Below, piece by piece: positions 1-5,880 of a stretch of 12,366 nucleotides of DNA (within the stretch, counting starts at the first letter, position 1; each line of letters begins with the position of its first letter). The stretch covers positions 5,365 to 17,730 of the forward strand of contig PMXT01000031.1 in assembly GCA_003170995.1 (NCBI GenBank). Reading direction: 5' to 3'. Source of the stretch: Actinomycetota bacterium. Lineage in GTDB: Bacteria; Actinomycetota; Thermoleophilia; Gaiellales; Gaiellaceae. The position numbers and the translations under genes were made by a program. The notes beneath the pieces are model-generated. The model did no database searches, was not told the DNA's origin, and saw only the letters and a program-made list of their open reading frames with translations.

Positions 1-728
1 ATCAGCATGTGCTCGGCCATCCAGCCCTCTCGCCTGGCCATGGTCGAGGCGATGCGCAGGGCGAAGCACTTCTTGCCGAGCAGAGCGTTGCCACCGTAGC
101 CGGAGCCGAACGACCAGATCAGGTTCTCGCGCGTGAAGTGGCTGATGTACTTCTTCTCCATCGGCGCGCAGGGCCAGGGAACGTCCTCTTGCCCGGGCTC
201 GAGCGGCGCACCGATCGAGTGCAGGCAGGGCACGAACTCGCCATCTTCTCCCAGCGCCTCGACCACTTCGGCGCCGACCCTGGTCATGATGTGCATGTTG
301 CAGACGACGTAGGGGCTGTCGGTGATCTCGACGCCGATCTTGGCCATCGGCGAGCCCAGCGGGCCCATCGAGAAGGGGATGACGTACAGCGTGCGCCCGT
401 GCATGCAACCCTCGTAGAGGTCGAGCATCGTGCGCTTGAGCTCGTCTTCGGCGATCCAGTTGTTGGTGGGGCCCGCGTCTTCTTCGTTCGGCGTGCTGAT
501 GTAGGTGCGGTCCTCGACGCGGGCCACGTCGCTGGGGTCGGAGCGGAAGAGGAAACTGCCCGGACGCTTCTCGAGCGGGATGGCGGCGCCGCCGGCGACC
601 ATTTCCGCCATCAGTCGGTCATACTCGGTCTTGCTCCCGTCGCACCAATGAATCTCGTCGGGCTGGCAGAGCGAAGCCACCTCTTGTACCCATTGTCGTA
701 GTTTCTGGTTCTTCGCTTCGTAAGCCAT
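1..728 (-). CDS. pckG: Phosphoenolpyruvate carboxykinase (GTP), N-terminal part, cut by window edge
   Basis: Catalyses oxaloacetate + GTP to PEP + CO2 + GDP, the cytosolic entry to gluconeogenesis (or the anaplerotic reverse). I translated the minus strand from the ATG at 728-726; it stays open to base 1 and gives about 242 residues of a family of about 600. Recognisable GTP-PEPCK blocks are an early 'IHWCDGS', '[18 protein letters not shown]' with substrate-binding residues, '[17 protein letters not shown]', '[11 protein letters not shown]', and '[18 protein letters not shown]' near the edge. The kinase-type P-loop and metal ligands lie outside the window. A good Shine-Dalgarno (AGGAG in AAGAGGAGATCC) sits just before the ATG and supports this start. 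The gene is divergent from the sdh operon, about 180 bp away. The family is clear because the long conserved blocks are specific to the GTP enzyme and not the ATP enzyme. No frameshift is seen in the visible part. Confidence 0.95.
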   Translation of the reverse strand, partial: MAYEAKNQKLRQWVQEVASLCQPDEIHWCDGSKTEYDRLMAEMVAGGAAIPLEKRPGSFLFRSDPSDVARVEDRTYISTPNEEDAGPTNNWIAEDELKRTMLDLYEGCMHGRTLYVIPFSMGPLGSPMAKIGVEITDSPYVVCNMHIMTRVGAEVVEALGEDGEFVPCLHSIGAPLEPGQEDVPWPCAPMEKKYISHFTRENLIWSFGSGYGGNALLGKKCFALRIASTMARREGWMAEHML

Positions 729-907
729 GGATCTCCTCTTGTTGGGGAGTTTGGGGCCCGTTCGGTTGTCCCTCCGCGGTAACTGAAGCGGCCGGCGGTT
801 GCCCGCTTTCTGCCTGCCTCGCTCCCGGAGGAGGTCCCATTTATATCAACAGCGAGGGAAGGAAAAGCGTTGGCAGGCGCTCGGTTTGAGCTCGCCGGAG
901 GGTGATT
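729..907. promoter_or_regulatory. Divergent intergenic region with candidate extended -10 for pckG
   Basis: This 179-bp gap separates divergent pckG and sdhA and should carry both promoters. The only AT-rich island is at 836-850. On the minus strand it reads TGATATAAA (848-840), an extended -10 (TGN-TATAAA) pointing towards pckG, which would give a leader of roughly 105 nt. I see no convincing -35 at 17 bp. The same island could serve the sdhA direction, with a leader of about 50 nt. GGAGG at 897-901 is the likely ribosome-binding site of sdhA. The promoter assignment is inferred from sequence only. Confidence 0.4.
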
Positions 908-2611
908 GTGTACGGTCCGGAGGACGTGGAGAGCTCTCACGACGTGCTCGTAATAGGCGCCGGTTGCGCCGGGATGCGCGCTGCCATCGAGGCGCACGAC
1001 GCGGGCGCCGACGTCGCTCTGGTCTCCAAGCTGCATCCCACCCGTAGCCATTCCGGCGCCGCCAGAGGCGGCATCAACGCGGCGCTGGGGAATGCCGGCG
1101 AGGACAGTCCCGAACGCCACGCCGCCGATACCGTCAAGGGCTCGGACTACCTCGGCGACCAGGACGCTATCGAGCTTTTTTGCGCCGAGGCGCCCGGCGA
1201 CATCTACCAGCTTGAGCGCTGGGGCGCCCTGTTCGACCGGGACGACGAAGGCAGACTGGCGCAGCGCGCCTTCGGCGGCGCCGGCGCGCCGCGTACCGTC
1301 CATGCCGCCGATGTCAGCGGCCACGTGCTTTTACAGGTCCTCTACGAGCAACTGCTCGCGCGCGAGATCCGCGTCTACGAGGAGTACTTCGCCTGGCGCC
1401 TCGTCGTCGGCGCGACGGGCTGCGACGGCGTGCTGGCCTGGGACCTGGCGCGCGGGGGAGTGCGGGCGCTCGCGGCCAAGGCGGTGATTCTGGCCACCGG
1501 CGGCTCGGGACGCGTCTACTGCGGCTCCACCAACGCCCATGCCTGCACCGGCGACGGCATGGCGATGGCGCTGCGCGCGGGGCTGCCGCTCGAGGATCTG
1601 GAGTTCGTGCAGTTCCACCCGACTACGCTCGTCCCGAGCGGGCTGCTGGTGACCGAGGCGGTGCGGGGCGAAGGCGGTCTGTTGCTCAACGCCAAGGGAG
1701 AGCGCTTCATGCGCCGCTACGCGCCCGAGGCGATGGAGTTGGCCAGCCGCGACGTCGTCGCGCGCGCCGAGCAGACCGAGATCGACGAGGGTCGTGACGT
1801 GAACGGCTCGCTGCTTCTGGATATGCGCCACTTCGGGCGCGAGAAGATGATCGAGCGCTTCCACGGCACACGTGACCTTGCTCTCACCTACGCCGGTATC
1901 GATCCGCTCGAGCAACCGATTCCGGTGCGCCCCGGCGCTCACTACCACATGGGTGGGGTGGCCACCGACGTCGATGGTCGCAGCGAGATCGAGAACGTCT
2001 TCGCGGCCGGCGAGGTGGCCTGCGTCTCGCTGCACGGCGCCAACCGGCTCGGCGGAAACTCGCTGATGGAGACGATCGTCTTCGGGCGGCGGGCGGGTCG
2101 CGCCGCGGCCGAGCAGGCGTTGAAGAGGAGCGGGAGTGCCGGGCTGGCGCCCAGTGCCCGAGTCGACGGCGAGCGCGAGCTGGCGCGGCTGCTCGAGCGC
2201 CACCAGGGCGAGCGGCCCAGCCGGATTCGTGATGAGCTCGGCGCCTCGATGCACGAGAACTTCGGCGTCTTCCGCGAAGAGGGTGGGATGCGCCGCCAAC
2301 TCGAGCTCCTGGAGAACCTGCGCGAGCGCTACCGCCACGTGCTCGTCGACGATCGGGGTGAGATCTTCAACAGCGATCTCGTTCAGGCGCTCGAGCTCGG
2401 TTACCAGCTCGACCTCGCCGTCTGCATGGTCAGTGCCGGGCTGGAGCGGCGCGAGAGCCGGGGTGCCCATTCCCGGCCCAAAGACTTTCCCGCCCGCGAC
2501 GACGAGAACTTCCTCAAGCATTCGCTTGTGCGCTGGTCGAACGACTGGCTCGACCTCTCCTGGAAGCCAGTGACGATCACGAAGTGGCAGCCGCAAAGGC
2601 GGACCTACTGA
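908..2611 (+). CDS. sdhA: Succinate dehydrogenase/fumarate reductase flavoprotein subunit
   Basis: Catalytic FAD subunit that interconverts succinate and fumarate. Residues are numbered from the GTG at 908. The N-terminal Rossmann motif GAGCAG lies near 17-22. TRSHSGAARGGIN holds His48, the residue that carries covalent FAD in this family. Active-site positions are all present: QFHPTT (His237), LASRDVV (Arg281, the catalytic arginine), AHYHMGG (His345) and HGANRLGGNSL (Arg380). The C-terminus SRGAHSRPKDFPARDD...TITKWQPQRRTY is typical of SdhA. Length of 567 aa is normal. Start choice: a GTG at 902 is also in frame but abuts the GGAGG at 897-901, whereas the GTG at 908 sits 6 nt after it. The stop overlaps the sdhB start (TGATG). 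Direction (SDH or FRD) cannot be decided from this subunit alone. Confidence 0.96.
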   Translation: MYGPEDVESSHDVLVIGAGCAGMRAAIEAHDAGADVALVSKLHPTRSHSGAARGGINAALGNAGEDSPERHAADTVKGSDYLGDQDAIELFCAEAPGDIYQLERWGALFDRDDEGRLAQRAFGGAGAPRTVHAADVSGHVLLQVLYEQLLAREIRVYEEYFAWRLVVGATGCDGVLAWDLARGGVRALAAKAVILATGGSGRVYCGSTNAHACTGDGMAMALRAGLPLEDLEFVQFHPTTLVPSGLLVTEAVRGEGGLLLNAKGERFMRRYAPEAMELASRDVVARAEQTEIDEGRDVNGSLLLDMRHFGREKMIERFHGTRDLALTYAGIDPLEQPIPVRPGAHYHMGGVATDVDGRSEIENVFAAGEVACVSLHGANRLGGNSLMETIVFGRRAGRAAAEQALKRSGSAGLAPSARVDGERELARLLERHQGERPSRIRDELGASMHENFGVFREEGGMRRQLELLENLRERYRHVLVDDRGEIFNSDLVQALELGYQLDLAVCMVSAGLERRESRGAHSRPKDFPARDDENFLKHSLVRWSNDWLDLSWKPVTITKWQPQRRTY

Positions 2612-3654
2612 TGCAGGTTCGGCTCCATGTCCAGCGTTCCGATCCCGTCACAGGCGAGACGAGGCTGCAGCTCTTCGAGCTCGAGCTGCCGCGCGAGGCG
2701 ACGCTGCTCGACTGTTTGGAGCAGATCAAGGATGAAGTGGACGGCACGCTCGCCTTCCGGCGCAGCTGCCGCGAGGGAATCTGCGGCTCCTGCGCGGTGA
2801 GAATCGACGGGCGGACGGCGCTTGCCTGTCGCACTCCCGTCGCCGAGCTCGTGGCCGAGGGCCATGCGCCGACTATCGCTCCGATCGGAAACCTGCCGGT
2901 TGTACGCGACCTGGTCGTCGAGATGGAGCCGATGTGGCAGAAGATGCGCGCCGTCGAGCCCTTCCTGCGGCCCGGTCCGGATTGCGGGCTCGACGGTCGC
3001 GAGACGCCGATACCGTCCGCCCGCCTCGATGCCGTGCGCAAGGAGTCGCTCTGTATCAACTGTGGCGCCTGCGTCTCGGAGTGCGACGCGATGACGGTGA
3101 GCCCCGAGTTTCTCGGTCCGCACGCCCTGGTCAAGGCCTGGCGACTCGTCGGTGATCCGCGCGACGACGCGGTTGCACCGCGCCTGAAAGGACTGAGCGG
3201 CGAGCACGGCATCTGGGAGTGCACACGCTGTTACCTCTGCAACGAGCGCTGCCCCAAGGGAGTCGATCCGCGCGACGCGATCGCCAAGCTCGGGGCCGAG
3301 GCCATCGCGGCCAGAATCGATCGCGACCGGGGTGCCAGGCACGCTAAATGGTTCGTGACCTCGGCGCGCACCACCGGCTGGTTGCGCGAGAGCGAGCTGG
3401 TTGTGAGGACGCTCGGCCTTGCTTTCTCGTTTGCCAAGATCCCGCTTGCGTTGCGCCTCTTCCGCCGCGGCAAGGCTCCCTTGCCGCTCCCCCGGCACAG
3501 GGCTCGGGACCTCGCTCCGGCGCGCGAGCTTCGCCATATCGTGGCCGGGCAGGACCGGCGCGGGGCGCTGGGGATCGTCCAGGGCGAGCGGGCGCTCGAG
3601 CGCATCGACTTCATTTGCTCGCCCGAGCAGCCGGTGGGGGAGGATGAGCCCTGA
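2611..3654 (+). CDS. sdhB: Succinate dehydrogenase/fumarate reductase iron-sulfur subunit, class E-like
   Basis: Electron-transfer subunit linking the flavoprotein to the third subunit. Numbered from the ATG at 2611 (347 aa), residues 1-95 form a plant-type [2Fe-2S] domain with Cys53, Cys58, Cys61 and Cys73 (CREGICGSCAV...ALAC). The second domain has CINCGACVSEC (Cys148/151/154/158) and CTRCYLCNERCP (Cys204/207/210/214). The last block has a Cys at +3 (Cys207) where canonical SdhB has a non-Cys residue (Ile in E. coli), so two [4Fe-4S] clusters are predicted in place of [4Fe-4S] plus [3Fe-4S]. About 130 residues follow the clusters, with a basic stretch ending in PLPLPRHRA, longer than in E. 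coli SdhB. ATG 2611 shares its A with the sdhA stop (TGATG), favouring it over an in-frame GTG at 2584. The gene ends in the same kind of overlap with the next one. Confidence 0.95.
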   Translation: MQVRLHVQRSDPVTGETRLQLFELELPREATLLDCLEQIKDEVDGTLAFRRSCREGICGSCAVRIDGRTALACRTPVAELVAEGHAPTIAPIGNLPVVRDLVVEMEPMWQKMRAVEPFLRPGPDCGLDGRETPIPSARLDAVRKESLCINCGACVSECDAMTVSPEFLGPHALVKAWRLVGDPRDDAVAPRLKGLSGEHGIWECTRCYLCNERCPKGVDPRDAIAKLGAEAIAARIDRDRGARHAKWFVTSARTTGWLRESELVVRTLGLAFSFAKIPLALRLFRRGKAPLPLPRHRARDLAPARELRHIVAGQDRRGALGIVQGERALERIDFICSPEQPVGEDEP

Positions 3655-4556
3655 TGCGCAGGATCGCCTACTACAAGGGCTGCCTGGCCGGGCTCTCGGC
3701 CCGCGAGCTAGACGTCTCGACCAGGGCACTGGCGCCGAAGCTGGGGCTCGAGCTGGTCGAGCTGGAATCGGTCACCTGCTGCGGTGCCGGCGACATCCAG
3801 ATGGCCGATCCCGACTACGCCTTGCACCTGAACGCGCGCATCCTCGCCGAGGCCGAGCATGCCGGCTCGGGCACGATCCTCACCGTCTGCAACGTCTGCA
3901 CGCTCAACCTCAGGCAGGCGGCCTGGCAGCTCGGAAACGACGAGCAGCTGCGCTCGCGGGTGAACGAGAATCTGGAGCGCTCTGGAGCCAGGCCATACTC
4001 CGGCGGCGTCGAGGTGACGCACCTGCTCTGGCTGATCGCCCGTGGCGAGGGTCTCGAGCGGCTGAAGGAGATCGCCGTGAGGAAGCTGGACGGGCTGCGG
4101 GTGGCGCCCTTCTACGGCTGCCAGCTACTTCGTCCCTCCAAGCTGATGGGCTTCGAGGACCCCGATCGGCCCACCTCGCTGGAGACCGTGATCGAGGCCT
4201 GCGGCGGTGAGCCGGTCGACTATCCGGCGAAGACACGCTGCTGCGGCTTCCCGATCCTGCTCGCGCGCGAGCAGACGTCGCTGGCCGAGCTGGCGCGGCC
4301 GCTCGAGCAGGCGCTGGAGGCCGGCGCCGAGGCGATGGTCACCTCCTGTCCGCTCTGCCACCTCTCGCTCGACGCCTGGCAGAAGAGTCTGGAACGGACG
4401 CTGGGACGGAAACTCGGCCTGCCCATCTTCCACCTCTCCCAACTGCTGGCGCTGGCCGCCGGGCTGGAACCTGCTCGGCTCGAATTCTCGCGCCACGCAG
4501 TCTCGCTGGGACCCGTTCTCGCCAGGTTGGAGTCACCGCTCGAGGGCGGACGATGA
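3654..4556 (+). CDS. CCG-domain (HdrB/SdhE-like) subunit of the succinate dehydrogenase/fumarate reductase
   Basis: A 300-aa protein with two complete cysteine-rich CCG domains, as in HdrB of heterodisulfide reductase and the third subunit (SdhE/MfrE) of class E succinate:quinone or fumarate reductases. Motif 1 is Cys10-X31-Cys42Cys43-X35-CNVC (79-82). Motif 2 is Cys156-X39-Cys196Cys197-X34-CPLC (232-235). All ten cysteines are kept, which allows non-cubane [4Fe-4S] or zinc sites. There is no strongly hydrophobic transmembrane segment, so it would be soluble or peripheral, unlike the cytochrome b SdhC/SdhD anchors. The start ATG 3654 overlaps the sdhB stop (TGATG), with a GGGGAGG Shine-Dalgarno at 3637-3643. 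The family call is firm; the electron partner (menaquinone, a thiol/disulfide pair, or another carrier) is unknown. The name SdhE is avoided as a symbol because it also denotes an unrelated flavinylation factor. Confidence 0.9.
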   Translation: MRRIAYYKGCLAGLSARELDVSTRALAPKLGLELVELESVTCCGAGDIQMADPDYALHLNARILAEAEHAGSGTILTVCNVCTLNLRQAAWQLGNDEQLRSRVNENLERSGARPYSGGVEVTHLLWLIARGEGLERLKEIAVRKLDGLRVAPFYGCQLLRPSKLMGFEDPDRPTSLETVIEACGGEPVDYPAKTRCCGFPILLAREQTSLAELARPLEQALEAGAEAMVTSCPLCHLSLDAWQKSLERTLGRKLGLPIFHLSQLLALAAGLEPARLEFSRHAVSLGPVLARLESPLEGGR

Positions 4557-5374
4557 CCTGGGCCGCAGTAGTACTGGTCGCGCTCATGTTGATCGCACTT
4601 GGCTGGGGTCTTTTCGAGGCCGGCTGGGTGCAACTGGTGGTACTAGAGGTGCCCCTGCCGGGCCTACCGGAAGAGCTCGACGGCCTGCGCATCGCCCACC
4701 TCAGTGATTTCCATCTCGGTTTTCCCTCGCGCGGGCACAGGGCCGTTGTCAAGGCGATCGACTGGGTTTCCGAGCGCAAGCCCGACCTTGTGCTGGTGAG
4801 CGGCGATCTGCTCTCACGCCCGCGCGGGGAGGCCGAGTTGAGGCGTCTGCTGGGGAGGCTCGAGCACTGTTTCGTTGTCCTCGGTAACCACGATTTCGCG
4901 CTCTCCCGCGATCCCTTTGCTCGTCCGTCGGCCATGCTCGAGCTCGAGCCGGCGACCGTGCTTCTCGACGAAGCGCGAAGCGTCCAGATAGCGGGAAAGC
5001 ATGTTCAGATCGTCGGCGTCGATCCGCGTACGTACATGGCAAACGAGGCCGCGCCGCAGCTTCTCGCCGATCTCGGGGCCGATCTACGCATCTGCCTCTG
5101 CCACTTCCCGGGCATCGTCGAGCACATGCCGCCGAAGTCGTTCGACCTGATCTGCGCCGGGCACCTCCATGACGGCCAGATCGCGCTTCCCTACCCGGGC
5201 GGGAAGATCCGCTTCGCTCACCTGCGCTACCGCCAGGGCCGGGGCCTCGTGCGACGATCGAGCGGGCTACTGCACCTCTCCGCGGGGCTCGGCACCACTT
5301 TCGTGCCCTTCCGCTTCTTCGCCCGCCCCGAGGTAACCGAGCTAAATCTGCGATCCGAGAAACTATCCCGGTAA
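4553..5374 (+). CDS. Membrane-anchored calcineurin-like metallophosphoesterase (YkuE/YaeI/LpxG type)
   Basis: A 273-aa metal-dependent phosphoesterase. An N-terminal hydrophobic segment (about residues 4-20) should anchor it in the membrane. The five metallophosphoesterase blocks follow in order: SDFHLG (Asp52, His54), GDLL (Gly84-Asp85), GNHD (111-114), CHFP (His184) and GHLHDGQ (203-209, normally GHTHGGQ). The tail GLGTTFVPFRFFARPEVTEL matches the YkuE/YaeI-like branch, which includes UDP-2,3-diacylglucosamine hydrolase LpxG. The substrate cannot be read from the sequence, and lipid A chemistry would be unexpected if the host is Gram-positive. Its ATG overlaps the stop of the CCG subunit (ATGA, 4553-4556), so it is the fourth cistron of the sdh operon and probably translated by coupling. 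A functional link with respiration is only inferred from this. Confidence 0.9.
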   Translation: MTWAAVVLVALMLIALGWGLFEAGWVQLVVLEVPLPGLPEELDGLRIAHLSDFHLGFPSRGHRAVVKAIDWVSERKPDLVLVSGDLLSRPRGEAELRRLLGRLEHCFVVLGNHDFALSRDPFARPSAMLELEPATVLLDEARSVQIAGKHVQIVGVDPRTYMANEAAPQLLADLGADLRICLCHFPGIVEHMPPKSFDLICAGHLHDGQIALPYPGGKIRFAHLRYRQGRGLVRRSSGLLHLSAGLGTTFVPFRFFARPEVTELNLRSEKLSR

Positions 5375-5387
5375 GCCCTGCGCTTCG

Positions 5388-5422
5388 CTAGCGAGATAGG
5401 CTTCTAGAGCCTATCTCGCTAG
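5388..5422 (+). terminator. Strong 15-bp perfect hairpin after the sdh operon, possible U-less terminator
   Basis: CTAGCGAGATAGGCT, loop TCTAG, then the exact complement. It begins 14 bp after the stop of the metallophosphoesterase gene, the right place for an operon terminator. No T-run follows (ACCAGC does), so it is not a classical intrinsic terminator; U-less hairpins have been proposed as terminators in high-GC actinobacteria. The same right arm can instead pair with 5552-5566. Confidence 0.45.
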
Positions 5423-5447
5423 ACCAGCACGACCGATGCAGCCGTTT

Positions 5448-5526
5448 CGTGGCGCCAGGAACCGCCCGAGCCACTCACCGCACTACCAGTGCGCTTTCGC
5501 GACTCGCGCGGCCCCTGGCATCCACG
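5448..5526. other. Possible structured core: long-range stem enclosing two small hairpins
   Basis: CGTGG (5448-5452) pairs with CCACG (5522-5526). After a small internal loop, GCCAGG (5454-5459) pairs with CCTGGC (5514-5519). Inside lie CGCACT-ACC-AGTGCG (5479-5493) and CGCGA-C-TCGCG (5498-5508). Together these make a branched fold inside the interval bounded by 15-mer copies 2 and 3. Found by eye; short GC-rich stems occur by chance, so covariation is needed. Confidence 0.3.
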
Positions 5527-5574
5527 CCTCGACCACCTCGACCGCGCTTCCCTAACGAGATAGGCTCTTGGCTG

Positions 5575-5880
5575 ATGGAGGGACAGGCGCTGATCTCGCC
5601 GGAGGTGCTCGCTCGCTACGCGGCCGATGCCGCTCGCGAGGTCGAAGGGGTTCGCCGCGTCATCTCCGGGCACCTTCGCCGACAGCCGAGCGTGCGGGTT
5701 CTGGTCGGAGACGACGGAGTGCGCTTTCAGATTCCGGTCGTGCTGGAGTACGGCATTCCGATTCTGCCGGTGGCGCGCGAGGTGCAGCGGCGTGTGCGCC
5801 GGTATCTGAAGGTTATGGCCGATGTCTACCCGACCAGCGTCGAAGTCGTCGTTGCCCAGATCGAATCTGGCCAGGGATGA
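5575..5880 (+). CDS. Asp23/Gls24-like (DUF322) family protein
   Basis: A 101-aa protein with the features of the Asp23/Gls24 'envelope stress response' family: an opening like ISPEVLARYAADAAREVEGVRRV, a short beta-rich middle (VRVLVGDDGVRFQIPVVLEYG), then an amphipathic helix (PVAREVQRRVRRYLKVMADVYPTSVEVVVAQIE). Members are small, often abundant proteins, some tethered near the membrane by a partner; no enzymatic role is known. I chose ATG 5575 because the conserved part starts seven residues later. The open frame continues upstream to 5449, but through the inverted-repeat region and with a low-complexity Thr/Pro/Arg composition, so I exclude it. No Shine-Dalgarno precedes the ATG, and TAGGCT at 5561-5566 could be a -10 for a leaderless message (inference). 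It overlaps the next gene by ATGA. Confidence 0.82.
   Translation: MEGQALISPEVLARYAADAAREVEGVRRVISGHLRRQPSVRVLVGDDGVRFQIPVVLEYGIPILPVAREVQRRVRRYLKVMADVYPTSVEVVVAQIESGQG

Larger units (their letters stand above)
5380..5568. repeat. Three-copy 15-mer (two direct, one inverted) between two operons
   Basis: Copy 1 is CTAGCGAGATAGGCT at 5388-5402. Copy 2, its exact reverse complement, is at 5408-5422, giving a perfect 15-bp inverted repeat around a 5-nt spacer. Copy 3, CTAACGAGATAGGCT, is at 5552-5566 in direct orientation with one mismatch. Copies 1 and 3 share a 23-bp direct repeat (5380-5402 and 5544-5566) with two mismatches. Copies 2 and 3 match as inverted repeats over 17 bp (5406-5422 with 5552-5568, 16 of 17). 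The last copy ends six bases before the ATG at 5575. It could be an RNA switch, protein operators, or a small inverted-repeat mobile element; no target-site duplication was recognised. Confidence 0.8.

Noticed and set aside
9..701. A 230-codon open frame on the plus strand at the left edge
   Set aside because: It is antisense to PEP carboxykinase, whose conserved blocks read cleanly on the other strand. Length alone is not evidence at this G+C.
1331..2596. A 421-codon open frame on the minus strand opposite sdhA
   Set aside because: It lies entirely antisense to a well-supported SdhA, has low-complexity Arg/Ala/His/Val composition and no recognisable motif. Such frames arise from GC-rich codon bias.
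2605..3729. A 374-codon open frame on the minus strand opposite sdhB
   Set aside because: Antisense shadow of sdhB, whose iron-sulfur motifs are unambiguous. Composition is Arg/Ala-rich with no domain signature.
5380..5568. CRISPR array or IS element
   Set aside because: There are only three copies with unequal spacing (20 and 144 bp between centres) and mixed orientation, no cas genes, no transposase and no clear target-site duplication. A small non-autonomous element is not excluded and is listed in the findings.
5449..5574. N-terminal extension of the Asp23-like protein
   Set aside because: The open frame continues upstream, but the added 42 residues are low-complexity and overlap the inverted-repeat region. 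Family members start near the ATG at 5575.
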